NCBI RefSeq assembly: GCF_005925325.1 | Contig: NZ_SRMP01000005.1 | Span: forward strand, 565,489 to 629,488 | DNA: 64,000 bases | Source: Pedobacter helvus | GTDB lineage: Bacteria > Bacteroidota > Bacteroidia > Sphingobacteriales > Sphingobacteriaceae | Direction of reading: 5' to 3' | In this document: piece after piece, positions 48,190 through 57,147 of the stretch | Numbering within the stretch: the stretch's first letter is position 1 | Layout: the number at the start of each line of letters is the position of its first letter | The notes under the pieces: model-generated | Databases searched by the model: none | Told to the model about the DNA's origin: nothing | The model's input: only the letters and a program-made list of their open reading frames with translations | Position numbers and translations under genes: made by a program

Positions 48190-49237
48190 TTTCGCCTTTT
48201 ACATCCACCACCACGGATCTGGTCATTTTATGCGCTCGCTAGCTTTGGCCAAGCAGCTGGAAGGTTCTAAAGTTACTCTTATGGGAAGTGGACTTGAACG
48301 TTACAGGCATCTGATACCGGATTGGATTGATTGGTTCGAAATTCCGTTGGATTTACCTGAGGAAGATGAAAATTTGTACCGAAAAACTAAGCCCATTGGC
48401 TTGCACTATGCGCCCTTAAATGTGCAGGGACAGCGGCAACGTGTCCGTATGATGACTGAATTTTTTGCTAAAGAGGAGTCACTGATCCTGATCGTCGATG
48501 TTTCAGTAGAAGTGGCAATGTTGGCTACGCTCAGTGGCGTTCCGTATATCACAGTCAGGCAGCACGGTATCCGTAATGACGAGCCACATTTAATTGCCTA
48601 TGCCAATGCCCTAGGACTTCTTGCTCCATATGGAAGCGAATTACACTCCAGGGAAGAGGATTGGTTGTATAAAAAAACATTCTTTTCAGGCGGTTTTTCC
48701 AGGTTTAGAAAGAGCGATGAGACTCCTTCCAGCGGTAGAGTAGTGTCGGTATTGATTGGAAATGGGGGGACCAGTATTGACCAAAGGTTGGTCCGTCATT
48801 TAACATCAACCTGTCCAGATTGGCATTTCCACATTATCGGATTACTCACAGGTGAGGACACTCGGTCAGAGCATGAGAATGTTACCTATCATGGCAATAA
48901 CTACGCTCCTGAAGCACTGCTCAAAAATAGCACTATCATTTTAGGAAATGCAGGACACAACACCGTAATGGAAATTGCCTCACTGAATCGGCACTTGATT
49001 GTGATCCCCGAGGACAGACCTTTTCAGGAACAGCGTATCAAATCCAGACAGTTGGCAAAAATGGGTTTTGCTACCGAAGTCGATCCGTCTATGGTTTATG
49101 AAGTGGATTGGAAAAATTTGTTTGAGGAATTGTTGCTTAAGATGCCCAATTGGGGCGGTACCATATCCGAAAATGCTCTCCTAGATACTGCAAATTACCT
49201 GAAGACCAAATTTTCAGAGCTTTATTTTCAAACTTAG
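48179..49237 (+). CDS. GT-B glycosyltransferase, MurG/GT28-like
   Basis: A 352-residue protein. It opens with a HHHGSGHFMRSLALAKQL loop typical of MurG/GT28-like enzymes and has the C-terminal donor-binding segment IILGNAGHNTVMEIASLNRHLIVIPEDRPFQEQ. The fold assignment is good; sugar and acceptor are unknown. It is coupled to the GT4 gene by overlap and converges with a GT2 gene, their ends overlapping by 4 bases. The three may build one surface glycan. Confidence 0.85.
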   Translation: MQYNFAFYIHHHGSGHFMRSLALAKQLEGSKVTLMGSGLERYRHLIPDWIDWFEIPLDLPEEDENLYRKTKPIGLHYAPLNVQGQRQRVRMMTEFFAKEESLILIVDVSVEVAMLATLSGVPYITVRQHGIRNDEPHLIAYANALGLLAPYGSELHSREEDWLYKKTFFSGGFSRFRKSDETPSSGRVVSVLIGNGGTSIDQRLVRHLTSTCPDWHFHIIGLLTGEDTRSEHENVTYHGNNYAPEALLKNSTIILGNAGHNTVMEIASLNRHLIVIPEDRPFQEQRIKSRQLAKMGFATEVDPSMVYEVDWKNLFEELLLKMPNWGGTISENALLDTANYLKTKFSELYFQT

Positions 49238-50052
49238 CTCCGCATGGCCGCTGCAATTTCGGAGCGGTCAGGATATCTGATAACCTGCAGTTGATCGTCA
49301 CCCCTTATGAGTAGCTGCATATCCTCAAATTGATTTAACCATCCTTCCATTGGCCACGTACCCCATTTTTTCCTAAACTGTTCAGCATTACGGATGATAT
49401 CTGCAAAATGGTTCAGGGGCGGGGAGTAGTTTGGATGGTGTTGATGGTAAGCCATAGCGTTGGAGGTGCCAGAACAGACACCGGCCGCTCTTGCTGAGAA
49501 GGAAAAGTCGGTATCTTCCGCGCCATAACCACTGAAGTTCTCGTCAAATCCTCCAATAGTATCAAAAATACGCTTACTACAGCCAAAATTGAGTGACCAG
49601 AAAAGTTCATAACTAAAACTTTCAAGGTGTTCCCTAATAGGATCTGGATTACTGAGCCCATGCATCCTTTCCCAAAGCGAAACATGGCGCATCGCTGCCT
49701 CATCAAGATAACGTACTCTTCCACTCCAAAGAATGTCACGATCTAGGAAGGCATTCTTATAAATGCCGATAAGATTATTCGATGGGATGCAGTCCACGTC
49801 GAGAAAGACCACATATTCACTGCTTGCCGAGCGCATAGCAAGGTTGCGCGCTTCTGCCAATGGCAAATGTCCCTCGGCTGAACATGTTATCTGCCTGATG
49901 GGGATAGGCAGTTTAGGTACCTGATATATCGGCTCGTTCATGTGAACAATGATAAGTTCAGCAGGCAAATGCGTGCTATGCTTGATGCCTTTAATAAGAT
50001 TGTAAAGTGCATTTTGACGTTGTTTGACTATGGTCACTACGGATATATCCAT
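49234..50052 (-). CDS. Glycosyltransferase family 2 protein
   Basis: A 272-residue GT-A enzyme. It shows ISVVTIVKQRQNALYNLI at the start, the metal-binding DVD motif in VFLDVDCIPS, and the acceptor-side GGFDENFSGYGAEDTDFSFSA with the catalytic-base-like ED. No membrane segments are seen. It is encoded convergently to the two GT-B genes with their stops overlapping. Upstream on the same strand is a truncated flavoprotein gene, so its original operon may have lost a member. Confidence 0.9.
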   Translation of the reverse strand: MDISVVTIVKQRQNALYNLIKGIKHSTHLPAELIIVHMNEPIYQVPKLPIPIRQITCSAEGHLPLAEARNLAMRSASSEYVVFLDVDCIPSNNLIGIYKNAFLDRDILWSGRVRYLDEAAMRHVSLWERMHGLSNPDPIREHLESFSYELFWSLNFGCSKRIFDTIGGFDENFSGYGAEDTDFSFSARAAGVCSGTSNAMAYHQHHPNYSPPLNHFADIIRNAEQFRKKWGTWPMEGWLNQFEDMQLLIRGDDQLQVIRYPDRSEIAAAMRS

Positions 50053-50080
50053 GCTATTTTGTGTTGTGCTTAAAGGAAAA

Positions 50081-50248
50081 TTAGATTTTTTTAGTTAATG
50101 CAAAAGAGGAGATACCGGCTCCAAGTTGTTCTTTTCGTTCGAAGATTTTGATGGTGATATTGCTATGTCCGGTATGGATCTGCATTTTAAACATCAGGAG
50201 TCCCGTAGCTCCGCCGCCAACGATGGCGATACTTAATCTTTGCTGCAT
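50081..50248 (-). pseudogene. N-terminal fragment of an FAD/NAD(P)-binding protein
   Basis: From the ATG at 50248 the product reads MQQRLSIAIVGGGATGLLMF with the dinucleotide-binding GGGATG, then IKIFERKEQLGAG, and stops after about 55 residues. Intact proteins of the FAD-NAD(P)-binding family have 450-600 residues. An upstream start at 50302 is in frame. The gene is cut by a deletion and cannot fold as a whole domain. It lies directly upstream of the GT2 gene. Confidence 0.75.
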
Positions 50249-50475
50249 ATGTGCGTTAGAGTTGCGATTGTGCACTGGATTGTGTGGATCGACCCTATCC
50301 AAACCGTAATCCTGTCAAATAGTTTTGGATACCGACATAAATAAACTGTTTGCCCGTCCATTTGGTTAACTTAACTATTGAAGAATTATACTAGCGGAAA
50401 CGATAGCTATGGACATCAAACATAAATATGATTTGCTGTGTTGTATACTTATCTTTTAAAATATAATTATTGAAC

Positions 50476-50601
50476 ATGGAAAATTCGGAAAAAACAGTTG
50501 AGGTATTGAATGATCTTATCCAGATCAACAATGATAGGGCAGATGGGTTTGAACGAGCGGCTTCAGATCTTTCAGAGGAAAATATTGACCTGAAGAATTG
50601 A
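50476..50601 (+). pseudogene. Fragment of a PA2169/DUF2383-type four-helix-bundle protein
   Basis: The 41-codon frame starts MENSEKTVEVLNDLIQINND and continues GFERAASDLSEENIDLKN before a stop. This is the first helix pair of the roughly 150-residue ferritin-like PA2169/DUF2383 family. The remaining helices are absent downstream. The start codon and its AT-rich upstream look normal, so a short peptide might still be made, but the fold is lost. Confidence 0.65.
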
Positions 50602-51175
50602 TTTAGATGACAGTAATGTCAATGAGTGCTTAATTACATATAAAGCTTTTAAAGGCTAATTCTTTAGCCGAGGAAAATAATGATCAGCTACGTGAAAGAA
50701 CCTAAATGTCTACAATGAGATTTTTGATTATGATCAATATCCATTTTTCAAAAGCAAGAGTTTACCACTATCTGTAAGTCCGCATGGAGAAGGTAATCAG
50801 GATAATAGGTCATCAATTCGTTTCAGAAATATTCTAGTTGCTCTGCCAGCAGTTTTAATTTTAGGTTGATAACAATGGTCAATCGGAATTGGTTTTTAAA
50901 AGGTTAGGATGTTCGTTTTTTCCGTATGATGGGCGTTTCATCTTGTGTTATCATTTGGTTCTTTTTACGCTAGCTTAACTGTAAAACTCGTTCCCCAAAG
51001 TCTTATTTAGGTGTTAACATGTTTACTTATTGTTGGCTTATGGCTGTCAAATTTCTATGGCAAAATGTGAATTACGAATTGTGTTCGAAAGCCACAATGC
51101 ATAAAATGGTGTGATTAAAAATTGAGAGTTTATCGTGCCTGTGCTCGGTACCATAGCGGATAAAATAGTGGGCGC
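50602..51175. other. Gap with possible gene remnants
   Basis: A frame at 50699-50869 reads NLNVYNEIFDYDQYPFF and ends in a hydrophobic stretch (NILVALPAVLILG). A neighbouring frame just before it reads SLAEENNDQLRERT. Together they look like the remains of an unrecognised membrane-anchored protein with a one-base shift. The rest is AT-rich and holds nothing I can name. Confidence 0.35.
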
Positions 51176-51202
51176 AAAAAAGCCCAACTTTAGGTTGGGC
51201 TT
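51176..51202 (-). terminator. Intrinsic terminator of the autotransporter-repeat gene
   Basis: AAGCCCAAC pairs with GTTGGGCTT around a 5-base loop. On the minus strand a run of T follows. It lies 15 bases after the stop of the 1006-residue gene. Confidence 0.9.
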
Positions 51203-51216
51203 TAGCTAGGTGTAGG

Positions 51217-54200
51217 CTAGTCTTTCTTGATCAGTTTGGCACTGGCCGTGCCGTAACTGCCGTAGCTTTTTACAACATAGTTGCCCTGGGCCAGGCCTGC
51301 TAGATTGATCCGTTGGGCTGTTGCGCTGTTCGAGACTTGAAATTTCTGAATGCTACGTCCGTTGATGTCGAACAGTTCGATGTGGTAGGTTCCTGCCGGG
51401 AAACTCGCGATGGTAAATTGTTGCGCTGGAACAGGTGCCAGGCTTAGGCTCTTGTTCCCGTTTAGTGAGAAGTTGATGGATCTGGTATCCAGTTCGGTCA
51501 TTTTCCCATCCATATCGGTCTGCAGCAAGATATAATAGTTGGTGCCGTTCAAAGGAAAGCGGTCATAGCTGGTATAGTTGTGTCCGCTTTGGCTGTCGCC
51601 TTTTCCCGGGATGGTCGCTATGGTACTGAAGTCGCTACCGTTGGCGGAGCGTCTGATGCTGAAGTAGTTATTGTCCTTCTCAGAGGCGGTTTTCCAGTCC
51701 AACCTGATGGCAGCGTTTTCTGCTCTGGCCTTGAAAGAGACGAAGCGGACAGGTAGTGTGCTTTCTGGCGTGCTGAGGGTAAAATGGTTGCCCGTGCCAC
51801 CAGTATAACTGGCTGTAAGGACAGTGCCGTTGCCCGTAGCAGTCAATGTGCTTCCCTGGGCCAGGCCTGTAAAAGTGCCGTTGATGGCGCCGGTCGAGGT
51901 CTTTTCGATGAGGGTATAGGTATGTGCGGCATTCGGACTATAGCTATGGGATACAGCGAGTGTGGGACTGTTAAGTGCCACATTTCCGCTAACGGTGGTC
52001 TTGCCGTATCCGCTATTAGGAGTATTGCTGCTGATCGAAGTACCGAAGGTACTGCCATTTTCGAGGCTGAGCCCGCCATTGACGATAAGGTTGCCACTAG
52101 GGGCGATGGTGCCGCCGTTATTTACGGATAGGGTATTTCCCGATCCTATGGCGAAGATACTGCCGCTGCCGCTTAAGGTGGCACCAGAGGCTACTGATAG
52201 CGACGTGGTATTGCTCAGGTTACCGTCAACGGTAAGTTTGCCCTCTAGTACGTTGGTGGGACCACTGTGACTAAGGTTGCCTTTTAGGGTGAGTGTACCG
52301 CTTCCGCTCTTGGAGAACCCTGCTCCATTGGAAAGTTGTGCGACATTGCCGGTGAGGCTCACGTCATTCTGGGTACGGATGATCGGATTTCCGCCAACCA
52401 GGCTGATGTCATTGGTAATGGTGCCGCTTGAGCTGATATCCAATATACTCCCGCTGTTCATGGCGATGGTGCCGCTAGGCAGGTTGCGCTGGCCTGATAC
52501 GGCAACGGTGCCGATGAAGGAGAGCGAACTGAAGCTATTGGTTCCGCTAAGTGTTAAAGTTCCGTTACCTATTTTGTGGAGGTTGTTGTTGCCGCTGATT
52601 ACGCCGCTCAAGGTCAGGTTGTCGGATGGACTGATCATGCCGGATGAAGCGAGGCTGATGGCGTTGACGATCGAAGCTGCACTGGAAACAGCTAGGGTTG
52701 AATTGTCCAGGGTAATAAGGCCCCTTGGCAGGTTATTGCCTCCGGAGACAGTGGTGAAACCGCCCCTGAGGCTAAGACCGCCTGAATTGTTGTTGGTGCC
52801 GTTTAGGTTGAGGTTGCCGGTACCAAGTTTGGTCAGCGTGCCGGAGCCGTTGATCTGCCCGGTCAGGGTGGTAGTGGTGCCTGCATTGACCTCGATCGAG
52901 CTGTTTGAGGTGATATTGATCGGATGGGATAGGCTGGTGGTTCCGGATAATTGTAGTTTACCACCCCCCAAGGTGATGTTGCCAGTAATGAGGTTGGTTG
53001 CCGAGGCGATGCCTACGGTACCTGCATTGATGCTGATCGTGCCGGTGAAAGTGTTATTGGCGCCCAGGGTCAGGGTTCCGGGGCCTGATTTGATCCAGGT
53101 TCCGCTGCCGCTGACTACGTTGCTCAGCAGGGCGTCCCCTTCGACGGTGAGGGTATTGTTGCCGTTGAGTTGTATAGGTTGGGTGAAATCGACTGTCGCA
53201 GTTCCGTTAAGTGCGATATGTAGGGTAGCCCCGTTGAGGGTTAGGCCCGCTGATGAAAGCCGGTTTGCAGTATTGATGTTGACTGTTCCCGCCGAAAAAG
53301 TCATTCGTCCAACGGTGTTTATACCACGGAGAAGAAAGGTAGCCGCTGCCGAATTCTGGAATAGACCTGCCCCTTGGATGCTGGTCTGGATGTTATGGCT
53401 GCCACTTCCCTGCTCTATGCTCAGGATAGCTCCGGCGGCAACATTGATGGCACCACCGTTGATACCGATGTTCGGATTGAACCTGAGTATAGCGGATTTG
53501 TTGAGGTTGGAAGTTCCACTGTGGCCAACGGTGCTGTTGTTCGCGGTGACGATATGGATCGTGCTCGTACCTGCCTGGTTGTTAGCGACGGCGATGGCTT
53601 CGGCCAAACTGGTGCCGTCTGAGGGATTGATGTTCACTGCATGCGTAATGTTGTTCACATAGATACTGCTGGAATTGACCGTTACCGTGGCCGTAGCGGT
53701 TTGGGTGGCATCACTAAGGGCGAATTCAACGGTCGCATTACCGGCGGGCTGATCGTTGCGGTAGGTGATTGCTCTGATGGTTTCGTTCACCGCCTGTTTG
53801 GTGGGAAGCACTTCAGAGTTTGCAAAATTGATCGTAAGTACGCCGTTCGCATTGGTAAAGCCACCAAAACTCCGCCCGTTGTATTTGATCCGGCCTACGG
53901 ATGCATCTAAGGTGATAATGGATCCAGTAACAGCGAAGATGTCGCTGGTCACTGTGGTACCACTGCGTTTCACGACCAGGGTGGCACCATTGTAATTGCC
54001 CAGTCCGCCGTTTTGGTTGTCATAGTCTGCATCGTTGATGGTGGCATTTCTGCCTGCATCCAGTACCACGGAATTGCCAATTCCGGGCCAAGCAACCGCA
54101 TCGCCGTTAAGGTTGCTGAAGGTAGGGGCGGCAAACCTGAAGGATTTTGGGGAGTGCCTGGGAATAGCTGTCTTTTTTGCCTGTAGGCTCGGGAAAGCGG

Positions 54201-54237
54201 CATGCAGTAGCAGCAATGATAGTAGTAAACGTCTCAT
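51217..54237 (-). CDS. T9SS-exported protein with autotransporter-associated beta-strand repeats
   Basis: A 1006-residue secreted protein with a signal peptide (ending SLQA). Residues 40-190 form a beta domain. Residues about 200-800 are a repetitive beta-helix with many GSGTLTKLGTGNLNL-type units, typical of autotransporter passenger (PATR) repeats. A FN3-like module follows (LPVRFVSFKARAENAAIRLDWKT). The last 75 residues are a type IX sorting domain (SLAPVPAQQFTIASF to KLIKKD). There is no autotransporter barrel, so export should go through T9SS. Probably a surface adhesin or matrix protein. The repeats create long false frames on the opposite strand. Confidence 0.88.
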   Translation of the reverse strand: MRRLLLSLLLLHAAFPSLQAKKTAIPRHSPKSFRFAAPTFSNLNGDAVAWPGIGNSVVLDAGRNATINDADYDNQNGGLGNYNGATLVVKRSGTTVTSDIFAVTGSIITLDASVGRIKYNGRSFGGFTNANGVLTINFANSEVLPTKQAVNETIRAITYRNDQPAGNATVEFALSDATQTATATVTVNSSSIYVNNITHAVNINPSDGTSLAEAIAVANNQAGTSTIHIVTANNSTVGHSGTSNLNKSAILRFNPNIGINGGAINVAAGAILSIEQGSGSHNIQTSIQGAGLFQNSAAATFLLRGINTVGRMTFSAGTVNINTANRLSSAGLTLNGATLHIALNGTATVDFTQPIQLNGNNTLTVEGDALLSNVVSGSGTWIKSGPGTLTLGANNTFTGTISINAGTVGIASATNLITGNITLGGGKLQLSGTTSLSHPINITSNSSIEVNAGTTTTLTGQINGSGTLTKLGTGNLNLNGTNNNSGGLSLRGGFTTVSGGNNLPRGLITLDNSTLAVSSAASIVNAISLASSGMISPSDNLTLSGVISGNNNLHKIGNGTLTLSGTNSFSSLSFIGTVAVSGQRNLPSGTIAMNSGSILDISSSGTITNDISLVGGNPIIRTQNDVSLTGNVAQLSNGAGFSKSGSGTLTLKGNLSHSGPTNVLEGKLTVDGNLSNTTSLSVASGATLSGSGSIFAIGSGNTLSVNNGGTIAPSGNLIVNGGLSLENGSTFGTSISSNTPNSGYGKTTVSGNVALNSPTLAVSHSYSPNAAHTYTLIEKTSTGAINGTFTGLAQGSTLTATGNGTVLTASYTGGTGNHFTLSTPESTLPVRFVSFKARAENAAIRLDWKTASEKDNNYFSIRRSANGSDFSTIATIPGKGDSQSGHNYTSYDRFPLNGTNYYILLQTDMDGKMTELDTRSINFSLNGNKSLSLAPVPAQQFTIASFPAGTYHIELFDINGRSIQKFQVSNSATAQRINLAGLAQGNYVVKSYGSYGTASAKLIKKD

Positions 54238-54710
54238 TCGAATAAATATAGGGATGGATTAAATAAATGGATCTGCAGGAGGGGATCACGGGAGCGTTGC
54301 GGTTAAATCGAGGTATGAGGTTCACTAGGTAATGAGCTGCGTTATAAAGTCCAAATTTAGCAAAAAATGACTTGGGTTTTAAGTAAAACTTTTTTGTTTA
54401 AATAAATGGCTAATGTTTCTTGTGATCGGGATTGGGCATTGGTATTCTCGAGGGTGATCAGCATGGTATTAAAGGTAGTTTTGACTATTCTCCTTGTTGG
54501 TCTGGATATGGTGCTTATGGTTGTTGTATTTTAAGTATTTGAAAATTATAGATATTGCTGTGTAGCAACCTTATTCACCTTTCGCTATATCCGATACTTC
54601 GTTATGTCGGGCATAGCTAAGTTGAAGTTATCCATGGGCGTTTTTTGGAGGAGATGTAACTTTTCGATTTTAAAGGTGTCATTTGATTCGCAGTCTATGC
54701 AAATAAATTT
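54238..54710. other. Gap upstream of the autotransporter-repeat gene
   Basis: No gene is supported. The 150 bases next to the start codon probably contain its promoter. Short frames here have no recognisable content. Confidence 0.4.
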
Positions 54711-54925
54711 CTATTCAAACAGTAAAGTATCTGCCAATTTTTGCTTGGGCTGTAAATCAGTTAGTTTATAACGATGGGGTGAGTTGATTCCAATTTTTTC
54801 CTGAAGTTCTTTTGCGGATACGTTCATTTTTTTGGCAAAGGTGATGACAAGATGCTTTAAGGTCTGGCCCTTGAAATAATGGTTGAGTGCTTTGCAAAGA
54901 CGGTCAAATCTGGAAGTTCTGCCAT
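54711..54925 (-). pseudogene. N-terminal fragment of an Fpg/Nei-type DNA glycosylase, frameshifted
   Basis: From the ATG at 54925 the frame reads MAELPDLTVFAK, close to the MPELP start of formamidopyrimidine-DNA glycosylases. After a one-base shift it continues LNHYFKGQTLKHLVITFAKKMNVSAKELQEKIG and ends at 54711. The Pro2 nucleophile of an intact enzyme is replaced by Ala in MAELPD, as in a divergent branch. About 200 further residues are missing, including the zinc finger. It is a relic. Confidence 0.65.
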
Positions 54926-54946
54926 GGCTGTAGGGATAGGTGTTTT

Positions 54947-55465
54947 TTAATAAAATTTCCGTTGTTTTTGGGTTGGTTTTGGATTATTTGCTGCTGTAAG
55001 TGGATCGGCTGTAAGTTTTTGTCGCTTTTTCGGACTTTTCTGCTTCTTTTTCAGTGTATTTTTCTTCGCTTTGGCTAGACGTTTCTGGAGCAATGTAAGC
55101 CGCTGCGCCCACTTTGAGGTCACGTCTTCACCGGTATGGGGGAGGCCTTCCTTATCGACCAGTCCCAAGGTTTGGGCCAGCGCCCTGCTGCTTTCCACTT
55201 TGTCATGGTTGGTTTTGATCCATGCGCTGCGGGCATCGCTGCTGCCCTGGCGATAGGAGCTGATGGCCTTTTTGAGGAGCTGGAGTTCCTGTTCGGGCTT
55301 TTTGAGCTTCCGCAGGATGACCATCTGGCGGTGCCAGGCGTTGGCTTGCAGGGCATCGCTGGCAGTCACCTTGGCGTACAGGGCAAGGGCGGCAGTCAGC
55401 TCACCCTGTTTTTCTGATTGCTGTGCCGCCCGGAGCCTGCTGCGGATGGTGGATTTTCGTGCCAT
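54947..55465 (-). CDS. Hypothetical basic protein with TPR-like helices
   Basis: A 172-residue protein. The first 120 residues are helical with a TPR-like rhythm (AALALYAKVTASDALQANAWHRQMV). The last 50 are rich in Lys, Gln and Pro (KKNTLKKKQKSPKKRQK) and likely disordered. No signal peptide. Function unknown; the basic tail could bind nucleic acid or the acidic protein encoded next to it. It belongs to a run of four minus-strand small genes (54947-56899). Confidence 0.65.
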   Translation of the reverse strand: MARKSTIRSRLRAAQQSEKQGELTAALALYAKVTASDALQANAWHRQMVILRKLKKPEQELQLLKKAISSYRQGSSDARSAWIKTNHDKVESSRALAQTLGLVDKEGLPHTGEDVTSKWAQRLTLLQKRLAKAKKNTLKKKQKSPKKRQKLTADPLTAANNPKPTQKQRKFY

Positions 55466-55491
55466 TTTTTGGTGATCTAGCTTGCTGGTGG

Positions 55492-55737
55492 TTATTCCTG
55501 TGGGTCGTCGAATTCCCCGTCATTCGCACTAATATCCTCCGGTTCGTCTTCGAAGGCCTCGGCCAGTTCGGTTCCCTTACCATCGGCATATGCCATTTCC
55601 TCAGGGGTGTATTCCACTTCTTCGTCCTGTTCGTGTTGTCCCTCTTCGTGCGGCTGCAGCGGATTGGTCCTGCCCACCTTGAACTGCTCTGGGTTGTTGA
55701 TCTCTTCGTTTTCCTGTTTTTGCTCGTGATTTTCCAT
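55492..55737 (-). CDS. Small acidic hypothetical protein
   Basis: An 81-residue protein dominated by Glu, Asp, Asn and Gln, for example PHEEGQHEQDEEVEYTPEEM and AFEDEPEDISANDGEFDDPQE. It is probably disordered. Similar acidic proteins are frequent and unnamed in Pedobacter-like genomes. It lies 26 bases upstream of the gene for the lysine-rich protein, so the two are probably made together and have opposite charges. Confidence 0.6.
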   Translation of the reverse strand: MENHEQKQENEEINNPEQFKVGRTNPLQPHEEGQHEQDEEVEYTPEEMAYADGKGTELAEAFEDEPEDISANDGEFDDPQE

Positions 55738-55856
55738 GTTGATTGTTTTTGGTCATTGGTTAACAATTGGCAGGGGCTAAAGTTTGTCTATCCTGGTTAC
55801 GGTCGCTTTTTTTACAGCACCTAAATGGGTTTATCATTCGTAAATTCCGTATCAGC

Positions 55857-56570
55857 TCATGGTTTGGAAATGTTGAGGCGATGGGTATTAGTGTCTGCCT
55901 TTTGTATGGCGGATTTTAATGCTTTGCTGGAACTGAAGCTCAGTTGGGAAAGGGTTCGCGACTCATAGCTGATCTCAAATCTGTTCTCCTGAAATGGCCA
56001 AGGGCTAACGTGGAGCTGGTTTCCATTTTGAAATAGATCATAGCTGCGCTGGTCCGGTCCGGTACCGATCTGGATCCTACGCCCTTCGGGCTGGATAAGC
56101 TGTTGGCAGAGCAGTAGGGAAAAGGCGTCGCAGAATTCCAGGAGCTGGTAGCTGTGGTCGACTTCATCGGGAGTTGTGCCAGCGGTCTTTAGCCAATTAC
56201 GTTCCGATTTGCGAAGTCGCTTTAGGAAGGTTTGGGCGTCGGGATCTTTTCCGTGTACGAAATGGAGGTGTCTGGACTGGAGCAGTGCGATGTAGGCACA
56301 CTTGGTCTGCGCCATATCGATCAGTCGTTGGGATTTGTCCTTTTCGAAGGTGGTCGCCTTGAAGTTCAATGGCGCACCGTTGGCATCAATGAGGTTTTTG
56401 TTTTCCAGCTCATTGAAGACGTCGTCATGCTCTGCCGTTGCGATCAGGGTTTCGATCCAGAATCTGGGACGATGTCGATGGTGCCATTGTGCACATATTT
56501 GTGCCGCCAGCAGGCCGTGTGACCGCTGCGTGATCAGCTGCCATCCCTTTTCCGTGTAGTTTGCGATCAT
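55857..56570 (-). CDS. DUF3891 family protein
   Basis: A 237-residue protein matching DUF3891: a start with WQLITQRSHGLLAAQICAQW, a conserved AEHDD with His and acidic residues, and LLEFCDAFSLLLCQ followed by a beta-rich end. The His/Asp pattern suggests an HD-like metal site, but the function is not established. It is the third gene counting down from the 98-residue protein gene in this cluster. Confidence 0.82.
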   Translation of the reverse strand: MIANYTEKGWQLITQRSHGLLAAQICAQWHHRHRPRFWIETLIATAEHDDVFNELENKNLIDANGAPLNFKATTFEKDKSQRLIDMAQTKCAYIALLQSRHLHFVHGKDPDAQTFLKRLRKSERNWLKTAGTTPDEVDHSYQLLEFCDAFSLLLCQQLIQPEGRRIQIGTGPDQRSYDLFQNGNQLHVSPWPFQENRFEISYESRTLSQLSFSSSKALKSAIQKADTNTHRLNISKP

Positions 56571-56602
56571 GTGATTTTGCTTTGCCTATCTATTTACTGT
56601 TA

Positions 56603-56899
56603 TTACCAAACCGCTGTATTCTTTGCCTTATAGACATCCTTGACGTATTGGATAGTCTGGTCTTCCTCAGTGGCGGTGGACAATCGGGCCGTAAGTTGTA
56701 CATCCCATTCGATGATGGCATCCTCCGGTGAATCTCCAGTGGCATAGATGCCGGTCTGGGTATCCGGTCCGAGCAGGCAGTGGTACTGTCCATTTTGTTT
56801 GTAGACTAATGGTTGAAGGATGCCGGCGCTTTTGGGTAGGGCGCCCTGGTTGTAATCTATGCTGACCTTTTTGTATGCTTCGACGTTGAGCTGTTCCAT
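56603..56899 (-). CDS. Small hypothetical protein
   Basis: A 98-residue protein (MEQLNVEAYKKVSIDYNQGA start). It contains a beta-type GQYHCLLGPDTQTGIYATGDSPEDAIIEW segment followed by a helix. It lies 32 bases upstream of the DUF3891 gene on the same strand and is probably co-transcribed. I recognise no domain. The composition is that of a soluble folded protein. Confidence 0.65.
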   Translation of the reverse strand: MEQLNVEAYKKVSIDYNQGALPKSAGILQPLVYKQNGQYHCLLGPDTQTGIYATGDSPEDAIIEWDVQLTARLSTATEEDQTIQYVKDVYKAKNTAVW

Positions 56900-57147
56900 A
56901 TCATCGTTTTATAGATAACGTTTAGCTCTTGGAAGGGTTTTTGGGTTTTGTAAGTTTTACCGGACAAATCCTGATTATTATAGCGGAGACCTTTGAGCAT
57001 TGGTTTGTTGTTTATTCTAAAAAGAATAGATATGAAAAATCAGTGAAACTGGTACCAGTGATTTATAGGAAAAACGTTATGGAATGATCGAAAGTTTTTA
57101 GACAATCGTTTGAAGTTGACTGATATCTGTTTTTTCTTACTAGAAGT

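Noticed and set aside
52277..53662. A 461-codon plus-strand frame opposite the 1006-residue repeat protein
   Set aside because: It is the antisense shadow of a low-complexity Gly/Thr/Asn repeat gene. The product is a Leu/Pro/Val-rich string without domain features.
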